From Mucilaginibacter mallensis (lineage in GTDB: Bacteria; Bacteroidota; Bacteroidia; Sphingobacteriales; Sphingobacteriaceae), in NCBI RefSeq assembly GCF_900105165.1, contig NZ_LT629740.1, positions 2,914,001 to 2,978,000 of the forward strand: a stretch of 64,000 bases of DNA, read 5' to 3'. Under the pieces are notes generated by a model that searched no databases, had not been told where the DNA came from, and was given only the letters and a program-made list of their open reading frames with translations. Of the stretch, positions 9,016 to 17,345 are shown in pieces; within the stretch, counting starts at the first letter, position 1, and every line of letters starts with the position of its first letter. A program made the position numbers and the translations under genes.

Positions 9016-9483
9016 TTATTGCTCTAATTCAAAAAGAGCTTCAATTTCAACAGGAATATTATCAGGCAGCGATCCAAAACCAACCGCACTCCTCACGCCG
9101 ATACCATTTTCAGGTCCCCACACTTCGGCAAAAAGCTCACTACAGCCATTAATAATATAAGGGTGCTTTTCAAACTCAGGTACACAATTAACCATGCCTA
9201 ATACCTTTATTACCCTTTTTACTTTATTTAAACTACCGAGATTAGCTTTTATTGTTGATAAAATGGCAAGGCCAACCTGCCTGGCAGCCAATTTCCCATC
9301 GTGCATATCAATGTCTATTCCAATACGGCCGATGATAAGGCTTTTATCATTTTGAACCGTACCATGGCCTGATACATAAAGGTATTTACCATCAACCAAA
9401 CATGGTTTATAAACACCAAGTGGTGTGGGCGCAGGCGGAAGTGTAAGGCCTGTTTTTGCAAAGTTTTCTTCAGGTGTGTTCAT
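9016..9483 (-). CDS. RidA/YjgF-family enamine/imine deaminase
   Basis: A 155-residue protein of the RidA family, slightly longer than the usual 125-130 because of an N-terminal extension that carries PPAPTPLGVYKP. The family's active-site arginine is in GVRSAVGFGSLP, followed by PVEIEALFEL at the C-terminus. RidA-type enzymes hydrolyse reactive 2-aminoacrylate and related imines. I use ATG 9483 (MNTPEENFAK); the frame is open 30 codons further upstream, but that part overlaps the permease gene in another frame. It sits 14 bases after the permease and 9 bases before the PLP enzyme, matching a role in removing that enzyme's product. Confidence 0.88.
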   Translation of the reverse strand: MNTPEENFAKTGLTLPPAPTPLGVYKPCLVDGKYLYVSGHGTVQNDKSLIIGRIGIDIDMHDGKLAARQVGLAILSTIKANLGSLNKVKRVIKVLGMVNCVPEFEKHPYIINGCSELFAEVWGPENGIGVRSAVGFGSLPDNIPVEIEALFELEQ

Positions 9484-9497
9484 TGGACTAATATATA

Positions 9498-10814
9498 TTA
9501 TTTTACAAACTGATTTAAGATCAAAACTCCTACAATGCCTACAGTCCCCACCAATGTTTCCATTACCGACCATGACCGCAAAGTATCCTTAACGCTGATG
9601 TTAAAATACTCTTTAAACATCCAAAAACCGGAGTCGTTAACATGCGAAAACATTAAACTTCCTGCTCCAACTGCCAACACCATCAGGTTGGGATCGGTAT
9701 GGGTTTGCAGCATTAAAGGGGCAATTAGGCCTGCTGTGGTAAGGCCCGCTACTGTTGCAGAGCCTATGCATACCCTTATAATGGTAGCCATTAGCCACCC
9801 AAGTACAAGCGGTGGCAGATCAACATGTTGCAGCATTCCCGCTATTTGCGCGCTTGCACCGCTATCAGTTAAAATTTGCTTTAACGCGCCCGATGCACCG
9901 ATGATCAAAACGATCATTGCAATATCCTTTACAGCATCTTCATAAATAGTCATGATCTCTGCCATACCCCTGCCTGTTTTAAGGCCTAATGAATAGGTGG
10001 CATAAATTATAGAAATGATCATTACTACTGATGGCTGGCCTATTAACGCCACCGTGCTTTGAAAAGGCAAATGATGGTTATCAATATAAGGATAAAGTGT
10101 AGTAAGCATTAACAGTAGCACAGGCAATAAAGCGGTAAAAAAGCTGGTTGCCGTACCGGGAGTTTTTTCAACAGCGGCCTTTGTTGGTTCAAAAATTTGA
10201 AGGGGGTGTACTTCCAGATTTTTTAAGGTTCTGGTAAAAAGTGGCCCTGCAATAATTATAGCTGGTATAGCTACGGCCATACCATATAACAGCGTAAGCC
10301 CCATACTGGCTTTAAATTGCATAACTAAAGCCGATGGTGACGGGTGCGGGGGCAAAAAACCATGTGTAACCGATAAAGCTGCCAGCATAGGCAGGCCAAT
10401 GTATATCACCGGCATTTTGTATTGGTAAGCGATGGAAAATATAAGCGGTATAACCAATACAAAACCCACCCCATAAAACAATGGGATACCAATTACAAAC
10501 CCCGTTACTACCATAGCCCATTGAATATATTTGGGCCCAAAGGCATGCATTAATGCGTCTGCCAGTTTATGGGCAGCACCGCTTTCGGCCAATAGTTTAC
10601 CCAGCATAGCGCCAAGGCACAGGATAATAACCAACCCACCTAAAGTATCACCAATACCTTTTTCAATTGATTTTGGAATTTGTGCTGCCGGTACACCTAA
10701 GGCTATACCTGCTATTACGGAGATGATTAAAAAGGATAAAAATGCGTTGATCTTACAGGCGGATATCAGGATAACAAGGCCTGCAATACATAACAACACT
10801 ATAACTAATGTCAT
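9498..10814 (-). CDS. GntP-family H+ symporter (gluconate / D-serine type)
   Basis: A 438-residue, very hydrophobic inner-membrane protein with about 12-14 helices and GntP-family features such as GFLPPHPSPSALV and a late SHVNDSGFWMFKEYF segment. The family includes gluconate permeases (GntT/GntP) and the D-serine permease DsdX, and sequence alone does not separate them. It is the first gene of the leftward run and so probably carries the promoter in the 530-base gap upstream. With a D-serine-dehydratase-like enzyme and RidA immediately downstream, a DsdX-like D-hydroxy-amino-acid permease is a good guess; an aminosugar acid is the alternative. Confidence 0.85.
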   Translation of the reverse strand: MTLVIVLLCIAGLVILISACKINAFLSFLIISVIAGIALGVPAAQIPKSIEKGIGDTLGGLVIILCLGAMLGKLLAESGAAHKLADALMHAFGPKYIQWAMVVTGFVIGIPLFYGVGFVLVIPLIFSIAYQYKMPVIYIGLPMLAALSVTHGFLPPHPSPSALVMQFKASMGLTLLYGMAVAIPAIIIAGPLFTRTLKNLEVHPLQIFEPTKAAVEKTPGTATSFFTALLPVLLLMLTTLYPYIDNHHLPFQSTVALIGQPSVVMIISIIYATYSLGLKTGRGMAEIMTIYEDAVKDIAMIVLIIGASGALKQILTDSGASAQIAGMLQHVDLPPLVLGWLMATIIRVCIGSATVAGLTTAGLIAPLMLQTHTDPNLMVLAVGAGSLMFSHVNDSGFWMFKEYFNISVKDTLRSWSVMETLVGTVGIVGVLILNQFVK

Positions 10815-11344
10815 AGGATATAATTTATTGGGGTAAAGTTATATTAATTATCCAAAGGTTTTGAGACAGGTAACAGGTAAAATACATTATTATACAGCAT
10901 TTATTACTTCACACACTATCATTTCATATTGATTAATGCAATATTTTCATAATAAATCATATGTGAAGCAAGCGTATCATTCAATATTTTATAAGCACAC
11001 TCAAAAACGGTGTTTCAATATAATAAAACGTTTTTTTACTAAAAATCCAACCTGCGTTTAAAGCGTATTGAAATTTATATAATTATCTATAAATCAATTA
11101 TTTATGAATTTTTTATTTGTTTTTACCATTTTAAATAACCTAGATTTGTGTCACCAACTATAGAATCATTACCACTACCTTGATTACAGACTTACTTATT
11201 AAAAAATTGCTTTAGTGTTATAATATCTTGCATTATATATTTAAGTGCAGGTTAATAAGGTTATAGCAAAATTTGTTTTTAAGGATAGTTACGTGCTTTT
11301 ATTTGGTCAAAAAAATCTAAACCAACAAAACCAAATAAACAATT
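10815..11344. other. 530-bp divergent control region between the permease and GH30 genes
   Basis: This AT-rich stretch has no convincing gene. It must hold the promoter for the leftward run that begins at 10814 and the one for the rightward glucanase genes. I can support one promoter for the rightward side (11116-11148). On the leftward side I found only a weak TAnnTTTG-like box (reverse complement of 10853-10860) with one mismatch and no partner -33 box. Confidence 0.6.
11116..11148 (+). promoter_or_regulatory. Bacteroidota-type promoter for the GH30/GH16 genes
   Basis: TTTG at 11116-11119 and TAGATTTG at 11141-11148 are separated by 21 bases and fit the Bacteroidota consensus TTTG-N19-21-TAnnTTTG. 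Transcription would start near 11155, giving an untranslated leader of about 190 bases before the GH30 start codon. Confidence 0.5.
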
Positions 11345-13246
11345 ATGAACACAAGTACCTATTTTAAATTCATGGCGATATGGATAATATTGCCTGCATT
11401 GTTGTATTCGTCCTGTAAAAAGGATCTCTCAAACTCTTCATCTAATGCAGCTTATGCCAAATCAACTATCAAAGCTGGTAAAACCAGCCTTGCAGCAAAC
11501 GAAGGGGTAAGTGTATGGGAAACTACTGCGGATCAATCCCAACTGCTGGCACAGCAAACCGGCATAAACTTCGCGGCTGATGCGGGCACAAACGCCACAA
11601 CTATCACCGTTGATGAAACTACTACCTACCAAACTATTGATGGCTTTGGCTATTGCCTTACCGGTGGCAGTGCCTCTTTGATTAATGGACTGGGTGCAAA
11701 TCAAAGCACTTTTCTGAATGAGATCTTTTCTACAGCAGCGGGCCATATGGGTTCCAGCTTTTTGCGTATTACCATAGGTGCATCTGACCTCAGCGCATCT
11801 GATTTTACTTATGACGATATGCCATCAGGACAAACAGATGTTAATCTAACCAACTTCAGCATCAGTCAGGAAATGACCGACCTGATACCGGTTTTAAAGA
11901 AGATCATCGCCATAAATCCATCTGTAAAAATACTGGCCACACCGTGGACCGCCCCTATTTGGATGAAAAGCAATACTACAGGTAACGGCGGCTTTACCGG
12001 AGGTAGCTTAAATACAGCTTACTATGATGCTTATGCCCGTTATTTTGTAAAATACATACAGGCAATGGCGGCACAAGGAATCACCATTTATGCGGTAACG
12101 CCTCAAAACGAACCCTTAAATGCCAATAATAACCCCGCCATGACCATGCAATCAAACGAGGAGGCCAACTTCATTAAAAACAATTTGGGTCCGCAGTTCG
12201 CTTCTAATGGCATCACTACCAAAATTATATGCTATGACCATAATTGCGATCAGCCAGGCTATCCTGAAGCTGTTTTGGGGGATGCAAGCGCAAACCCATA
12301 TGTTGATGGTTCTGCGTTTCACTTATACGCCGGTGATATCAGCGCTTTAACAACGGTGCATAATGCTTACCCTGCCAAAAACGTTTATTTCACAGAGCAG
12401 TTCATCGGCGGTCCGAGTAATTTTGGTGGCGACCTGTCATGGCATGTAAACAACCTCATCATTGGTGCCCCGCGTAACTGGAGTCGCGTGGTACTTGAAT
12501 GGAACCTTGCCGCTGATCCGAATTATAACCCGCATACCGCAGGAGGATGCTCTAATTGTTTGGGTGCGGTAACCATATCAGGTAATCGCTATACACGAAA
12601 CACGGCTTACTATATTATAGCTCATGCATCTGAATTTGTAAATGCAGGTGCAGTGCGCATTTCATCAAACACATTCTCAAGCAGTATCCAGAACGTTGCC
12701 TTTAAAAACCCTGACGGTACTAAAGTGGTAATAGCGCTTAATACCGCATCATCAAGCCAAACATTTAAAATAAAATGGGGCACCGAATCCTTCACTTATA
12801 CACTGCCTGCCGGAGCTGTTGCTACCTTTAAATGGGCTGGCACGCAATCAAGCGCTACCTCAGGCCCTCCTATCGGTCAAACAATCACTCTTAAAGGTTT
12901 TAATGGCGATTATGTAAGTGGCGAAGATGGTACTACCGCCATGACCTGTACCCGCACAACCGCAAGTACATGGGAGCAGTTTTTAGTGGTTGACGCCGGT
13001 AATGGTAAAATAGCACTGCAAAGTATGGGCAAATATGTAAGCAGCGAAAATGGCACACAGGCAATTACCTGTAACCGTACCAGTTATAGCGCCTGGGAAG
13101 AGTTTACCTGGGGCGTAAATGCTGACGGCACCATAACACTGCAAGGCAATAACGGAGATTATATTTCAAGTGAAGATGGTACACAGGCCATGACCTGTAC
13201 ACGCACTTCAGCTTCAGGATGGGAATCATTCGGTGTAAACAAATAG
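11345..13246 (+). CDS. GH30 glucanase lipoprotein with C-terminal three-repeat beta-trefoil-like module
   Basis: A 633-residue lipoprotein: signal peptide, cysteine C24 and the SCKKD start typical of Bacteroidota surface lipoproteins. Residues about 85-500 form the GH30 barrel plus side beta-domain: TIDGFGYCLTGGSA, ILATPWTAPIWMK, VTPQNEPLN with the acid/base E256, and VYFTEQFIGG with the nucleophile E351. This resembles endo-beta-1,6-glucanases and glucosylceramidase-type GH30 enzymes. From residue 507 to the end there are three repeats of about 40 residues, each with an [15 protein letters not shown] and a W-E-x-F element, resembling a fascin/beta-trefoil carbohydrate-binding module. The downstream GH16 carries the same module. 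A likely target is fungal or oomycete beta-1,6-glucan. Confidence 0.9.
   Translation: MNTSTYFKFMAIWIILPALLYSSCKKDLSNSSSNAAYAKSTIKAGKTSLAANEGVSVWETTADQSQLLAQQTGINFAADAGTNATTITVDETTTYQTIDGFGYCLTGGSASLINGLGANQSTFLNEIFSTAAGHMGSSFLRITIGASDLSASDFTYDDMPSGQTDVNLTNFSISQEMTDLIPVLKKIIAINPSVKILATPWTAPIWMKSNTTGNGGFTGGSLNTAYYDAYARYFVKYIQAMAAQGITIYAVTPQNEPLNANNNPAMTMQSNEEANFIKNNLGPQFASNGITTKIICYDHNCDQPGYPEAVLGDASANPYVDGSAFHLYAGDISALTTVHNAYPAKNVYFTEQFIGGPSNFGGDLSWHVNNLIIGAPRNWSRVVLEWNLAADPNYNPHTAGGCSNCLGAVTISGNRYTRNTAYYIIAHASEFVNAGAVRISSNTFSSSIQNVAFKNPDGTKVVIALNTASSSQTFKIKWGTESFTYTLPAGAVATFKWAGTQSSATSGPPIGQTITLKGFNGDYVSGEDGTTAMTCTRTTASTWEQFLVVDAGNGKIALQSMGKYVSSENGTQAITCNRTSYSAWEEFTWGVNADGTITLQGNNGDYISSEDGTQAMTCTRTSASGWESFGVNK
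12863..13243 (+). repeat. C-terminal three-repeat module, copy 1 (in GH30)
   Basis: Codons 507-633 of the GH30 gene encode a module nearly identical in protein sequence to codons 286-412 of the next gene (14183-14563). At DNA level the copies differ at many third positions: about 13 synonymous against about 3 amino-acid changes in the first 33 codons. The duplication is therefore old and kept by selection, not a recent copy. Confidence 0.85.
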
Positions 13247-13281
13247 AAAAATAAACTTATATCACAATAATCACTAACCAT

Positions 13282-13311
13282 AAAGCTATCGTCCTTAAGG
13301 ATGATAGCTTT
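13282..13311. terminator. Hairpin between the GH30 and GH16 genes
   Basis: AAAGCTATC (13282-13290) pairs with GATAGCTTT (13303-13311), and the stem continues through TCC/GGA around a TTAA loop with one mismatch. No long T run follows, so it could be a partial terminator, an mRNA processing site or a 3' stabiliser that sets the ratio of the two glucanases. Confidence 0.55.
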
Positions 13312-13327
13312 AGTAAACCTCCAAATT

Positions 13328-14566
13328 ATGAAAAAACAATTCCCTGGTTTTTTAACCGTCGCCGGCGTAGTACTGGCGTTGGGCTTAATGGTTACATCCT
13401 GCAAAAAGGATATCAGCAGCACTAACACGTCAAAAACACCTGAAGCCGTTAACATGGTAAAGCCTATGGCAAATCACAAAGCCGTAACTTACCAATTAGT
13501 ATGGTCGGATGAGTTTAACGGCACCAGTGTTGATCAAACTAAATGGAATATTGACAATGGCAACCCCGGCGTAAATAATGAGCAGGAATATTACCAGGCA
13601 GCCAATGTTACCGAAACAGGTGGTAACCTTGTAATAACCGCGAAACAGCAAAGCGTAGGCGGCCAACCTTATACATCGGCTAAACTGGAAACTTCGGGTA
13701 AGTTCTCAACCCAGTATGGACGTATCGAGGCGCGTATTCAACTGCCTATGGTAAATGGCACCTGGCCCGCTTTCTGGATGCTTGGCAACAACATTAGCAC
13801 AGTTGGCTGGCCAAATTGCGGCGAAATTGATATTATGGAACACGTAAACACTACAAATACCATTTTAGGCACCATGCATTGGAATGGCGGTAACGGTCAT
13901 GTTCAATATGGCAGCAGTACAACTACAACCCCTGGCAGCTTTCATGTTTATGCTGTTGAGTGGGATAATAACAGCATTAACTGGTATGTTGATAATACTT
14001 TGTACGTAACAGGCAATATTGCCAATAACATTAACAATACGGGCGCGTTCCAATTACCTTTTTACCTGATATTGAACCTGGCCATAGGTGGCGATCTGCC
14101 CGGCAATAACATTGATAATGGCTCATTGCCAACCAGTATGCTGGTTGATTATGTACGTGTGTACAAAGGCGTAACTACAGGTGGCCCTCCTATTGGCCAA
14201 ACCATTACTTTAAAAGGCTTTAACGGCGACTATGTGAGCAGCGAGGATGGAACACAAGCCATGACCTGCACCCGAACCGTTGCGCAAGGCTGGGAACAAT
14301 TTTTAGTAGTTGATGCAGGTAATGGAAAGATCGCATTGGAAAGCCAGGGTAAATATGTGAGCAGCGAGAATGGCACTATGCCTATTACCTGTAACCGCAC
14401 AACTTATGGTGCATGGGAAGAATTTACCTGGGGCGTAAATGCCGACGGTACAATAACACTGCAGGGCAATAATGGCGATTACATATCCAGTGAGGATGGC
14501 ACACAAGCCATGACCTGTAATCGCACAACTGCGTCAGGATGGGAATCTTTCGGGGTTAATCAATAA
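13328..14566 (+). CDS. GH16 beta-1,3-glucanase (laminarinase-like) lipoprotein with the shared three-repeat module
   Basis: A 412-residue lipoprotein (MVTSCKKD, lipid cysteine C25). I start it at ATG 13328 (MKKQFPGF); an in-frame ATG at 13301 lies inside the intergenic hairpin. The GH16 jelly-roll covers residues about 55-285: [26 protein letters not shown], and the catalytic GEIDIMEH with nucleophile E166 and acid/base E171. The extra methionine inside the motif (E-I-D-I-M-E) is the beta-bulge form of laminarinases and lichenases. Residues 286-412 are the three-repeat module shared with the GH30. The gene is 81 bases downstream of GH30. The probable substrate is beta-1,3-glucan. Confidence 0.92.
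   Translation: MKKQFPGFLTVAGVVLALGLMVTSCKKDISSTNTSKTPEAVNMVKPMANHKAVTYQLVWSDEFNGTSVDQTKWNIDNGNPGVNNEQEYYQAANVTETGGNLVITAKQQSVGGQPYTSAKLETSGKFSTQYGRIEARIQLPMVNGTWPAFWMLGNNISTVGWPNCGEIDIMEHVNTTNTILGTMHWNGGNGHVQYGSSTTTTPGSFHVYAVEWDNNSINWYVDNTLYVTGNIANNINNTGAFQLPFYLILNLAIGGDLPGNNIDNGSLPTSMLVDYVRVYKGVTTGGPPIGQTITLKGFNGDYVSSEDGTQAMTCTRTVAQGWEQFLVVDAGNGKIALESQGKYVSSENGTMPITCNRTTYGAWEEFTWGVNADGTITLQGNNGDYISSEDGTQAMTCNRTTASGWESFGVNQ
14183..14563 (+). repeat. C-terminal three-repeat module, copy 2 (in GH16)
   Basis: This encodes residues 286-412 of the GH16 and matches the GH30 module (12863-13243) almost residue for residue, starting with [19 protein letters not shown] in both. Within a copy, the three repeats share a GxYxSSEdGTxxxTCxRT...WExF pattern, as expected of a beta-trefoil. 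Confidence 0.85.
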
Positions 14567-14581
14567 TAGTTGGCTGCTTAA

Positions 14582-14617
14582 ACAGGTACCTGCGCGATGT
14601 GGGTACCTGTAAATTTT
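14582..14617 (+). terminator. Rho-independent-like terminator after the GH16 gene
   Basis: ACAGGTACC (14582-14590) and GGTACCTGT (14602-14610) form a perfect 9-bp stem with an 11-base loop, followed by AAATTTTT. Confidence 0.75.
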
Positions 14618-14644
14618 TGTCTCCACAATTTTCAAAATCATTAA

Positions 14645-14659
14645 TTAAGTTTAACTTAA
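14645..14659. promoter_or_regulatory. 15-bp palindrome upstream of the second GH16 gene
   Basis: TTAAGTT-T-AACTTAA is a perfect palindrome 25 bases before the start codon at 14685 and after the preceding terminator. It is a candidate operator for an independent promoter; AT-rich palindromes also arise by chance. Confidence 0.3.
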
Positions 14660-14684
14660 CTTCGTACTACTCTTTAACTATTTT

Positions 14685-15503
14685 ATGAAATTTCTATCAT
14701 TATTTGCTATCGTAATTTCCATTTCATCTGTTGCAACCGCTCAGCATAAACCCGATACTGTATTTTTTGAAAACTTTAACGGCAAAACACTTAACCGTAC
14801 TGTGTGGAATGTGGAGGTTACCGGTCATACAGTGAATAATGAGCAGCAAGCATATGTTGATTCAGCCAGCGTACTTTCACAGGCGAATGGACTTTTATCT
14901 ATAAAACCAGTCTACCATCCCGGATATGTGAGTGACATGAAAAAACAGTATGATTTTCTATCAGGAAGAATAAATACACGTGGTAAATTTGAGTTTACCT
15001 ATGGCACAGTATCAGCCCGGATAAAAATGACCGGTGGTGCTGGATTATGGCCTGCCTTTTGGGCCTTAGGTGAGGGTAAATGGCCGGATTGTGGCGAAAT
15101 AGACATGATGGAAACCGTAGGCGATTCATCATGGGTTAGCCATGCGCTGCATGGGCCAGGCTATTTTGGTAATACGCCATTAGCCCATCGCTCCTTTTTT
15201 CCGAAAGGAATCACTGTAGACCAATGGCATATATATAAGGTTGAATGGAGTGCCGACAGCCTTATTTTTAGTGTGGATGATAAAGTAACCTATACCGTAA
15301 CCCGTGCAATGGTTGAGCATTACGGTCGCTGGGCCTATGATAATCCCAAATACATTATCCTGAATTTTGCCCTAGGCGGTGGCTACCCCGCCGGCGTAAA
15401 CAAAGTTACTACACCATATTACGGCATGCCGCAAAGCACCGTAAACAAAATAAAACAAGGCCAGGCCCAAATGTTGGTTGATTGGGTGTTGGTGACAAAA
15501 TAG
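14685..15503 (+). CDS. GH16 endo-beta-glucanase, secreted, single domain
   Basis: A 272-residue secreted enzyme. The signal peptide ends near ATAQ (residue 20) with no lipid cysteine, unlike the preceding GH16. The GH16 fold shows NNEQQAYV, KFEFTYGTVSARIKM, GLWPAFWALGEG and the catalytic GEIDMMET with E138 and E143 flanking D140. There is no binding module. It follows the module-bearing GH16 across a terminator, so it probably has its own promoter. Family resemblance is to laminarinase-type beta-1,3(4)-glucanases; exact linkage is unknown. Confidence 0.88.
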   Translation: MKFLSLFAIVISISSVATAQHKPDTVFFENFNGKTLNRTVWNVEVTGHTVNNEQQAYVDSASVLSQANGLLSIKPVYHPGYVSDMKKQYDFLSGRINTRGKFEFTYGTVSARIKMTGGAGLWPAFWALGEGKWPDCGEIDMMETVGDSSWVSHALHGPGYFGNTPLAHRSFFPKGITVDQWHIYKVEWSADSLIFSVDDKVTYTVTRAMVEHYGRWAYDNPKYIILNFALGGGYPAGVNKVTTPYYGMPQSTVNKIKQGQAQMLVDWVLVTK

Positions 15504-15559
15504 GTTAAACACAATTCACCATCACCGCGCATTATTAATAATTACATGATGGCGAGGAT

Positions 15560-15688
15560 GTCATACTGAGCGATAGTCGAAGTATGAGCGTAGAGGCCTT
15601 TGCCCACATGCTTCGACTATCGCTCAGCATGACGGCTTACGCACTTTAACTTGCAAAGTCGGGGATTGCTTCGTTCCTCGCAATGACG
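15560..15688. repeat. Intergenic palindromic repeats (GTCATaCTGAGC family plus a GCAATGACG half-unit)
   Basis: A 27-bp arm at 15560-15586 and its inverted copy at 15607-15633 match at 25 of 27 positions (core CTGAGCGATAGTCGAAG). A second unit, ATTGCTTCGTTCCTCGCAAT with GACG after it, follows at 15665-15688 and matches half of the repeat at 26743-26828. Both are REP-type elements between two converging genes. Confidence 0.75.
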
Positions 15689-15713
15689 CTTGGTTTAGAA
15701 TACTCTTATCCAA

Positions 15714-17273
15714 CTACCGTTTCACCTGATAATAATCCATCAAATTCAACAGCACCCCATTCGTCCACCCAAAGCCATCCTGTAAATTATATTCGCCGCC
15801 GCCTGCTTGTGCATGCGTATCTACTACGTTATATTTTTCCAATAGCTTTCCTGTTTTTTTGAATGTGCGGATATTGGTTTTAATCCATGCCATAGCTATA
15901 TCCCTGGCTAACCTGGATTGATGATAATTGATCAACCCGTAAATGGCTATATATTGTAGTGGTGCCCATGCATTAGGGCTATCCCATTGCTGCCCGTTTG
16001 TATTTAAGGTTGTTACCAATCCACCCGACTGTAAAAACTCGGTCTGCAGATGCACAGCTACGCTTACCGCCTGTACAGTGTCAGCTATATGAAATTCAAG
16101 CGGAAAAACACCAGCTAAGGTTTTAGCAGCGCTTACCTGTTTTTTGTGCCAGTTATAATCCACAAACCAACCGCGGTTATTATCCCAGCAATATTTTAGT
16201 ATGGCAGCTTTACGGTGTAAAGCTTTAGTTTGATATAAATTATAGTTGGCCTTATCCCCCTTCAACTTATAACTTTGGGCGATGGTCTGCTCCAAATGAT
16301 ATAGTAAACAGTTCAAGTCGACAGGGATCAGATCAGTAGTTTGGATAGTGGCCAGCTTAGCCGGATCACTAAACCAGCGCGAACTAAAATCCCATCCTGA
16401 TTCAGCGGCCGCCCTGATGTTTCGATAGAAAACAGGAGCCGCTTCTTTGGTTTGCTTTGCTGATAACACATCCTCTTTATAAGACTCTTCCCTCGGCTGA
16501 TCGGATGCATCCCAATACCTGTTCAGTACTTCACCGCCCGTTAGCTTTACAACATGTTTGCTGGCATTACCCTTTTTTAAACCCGCTGCGCCTTTCATCC
16601 AGTAAGCATATTCCTTTAACATTTCAGGCTGATACTTTATGAGGATTTTAGCGCCATCATCACGCGAAAGCAGCTCAACCATCAGCGAGAAAAATGGCGG
16701 TTGTGAGCGTGTTAAGTAATAAGTACGGTTTCCATTAGGGATAAAGCCATATTTATCAATCAGGTAAGCAAAGTTGCTTACCATGTTCTCAATCATCCTG
16801 GTTTTATGGCTCTCCTGCAAGCCAAGCATGGTGAAATACGAATCCCAGTAATAGATCTCACGGAAACGCCCACCTGGTACGATATAACTATGCGGCAGAT
16901 CCAGCAATGACGATCCCTTAGCGGTATCCGGTTGGCGGGATAATACCTGCCACAGCGTATCAATATGCTTCCTGACACCTGCTGATACATCGCTTTTAAA
17001 GTTACTATTTGCAACCTGTGGTTCTGTAAAATAGGTATTAACAAACCTGCTCAAGTCAAATCCCGGTTTATTCTTCTCAGCCTGGTAATGGGACATAATA
17101 ACTTTGACCGGCTGCCTTGGTATCGCGTCGACAAAAGTTTTATTATCAGCATAAACAGATGAAAGCTGTACCGCCTCAAAAAGCCCCGGATACAATTGCC
17201 GCGGCGAAAGCTGCTGAGAATAAGCAACCCAATACGTAAGTACTATAGATAATGTTAAAAATAAACGCTTCAT
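15714..17273 (-). CDS. treA: GH37 trehalase, periplasmic
   Basis: A 519-residue protein with a signal peptide (cleavage near AYSQQ), so it hydrolyses trehalose to two glucoses outside the cytoplasm. Both trehalase signatures are intact: PGGRFREIYYWDSYFTMLG and QQWDSPNAWAP. The C-terminal GGGEYNLQDGFGWTNGV stretch is also typical. The length matches bacterial periplasmic trehalases. It converges on the second GH16 gene across a repeat-filled gap. Trehalose is the main storage sugar of fungi and insects, which fits the neighbouring glucan and chitin enzymes. Confidence 0.93.
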   Translation of the reverse strand: MKRLFLTLSIVLTYWVAYSQQLSPRQLYPGLFEAVQLSSVYADNKTFVDAIPRQPVKVIMSHYQAEKNKPGFDLSRFVNTYFTEPQVANSNFKSDVSAGVRKHIDTLWQVLSRQPDTAKGSSLLDLPHSYIVPGGRFREIYYWDSYFTMLGLQESHKTRMIENMVSNFAYLIDKYGFIPNGNRTYYLTRSQPPFFSLMVELLSRDDGAKILIKYQPEMLKEYAYWMKGAAGLKKGNASKHVVKLTGGEVLNRYWDASDQPREESYKEDVLSAKQTKEAAPVFYRNIRAAAESGWDFSSRWFSDPAKLATIQTTDLIPVDLNCLLYHLEQTIAQSYKLKGDKANYNLYQTKALHRKAAILKYCWDNNRGWFVDYNWHKKQVSAAKTLAGVFPLEFHIADTVQAVSVAVHLQTEFLQSGGLVTTLNTNGQQWDSPNAWAPLQYIAIYGLINYHQSRLARDIAMAWIKTNIRTFKKTGKLLEKYNVVDTHAQAGGGEYNLQDGFGWTNGVLLNLMDYYQVKR

Positions 17274-17345
17274 AATTTAGTATGATTCTGTTTAGAACCC
17301 GTTTTACCAACCTTATGTTTTGATAAAAATTCTTCTAACTAAAAA

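Noticed and set aside
9535..9945. 136-codon open frame on the plus strand inside the permease gene
   Set aside because: It is the antisense shadow of a hydrophobic membrane protein, with no family pattern of its own.
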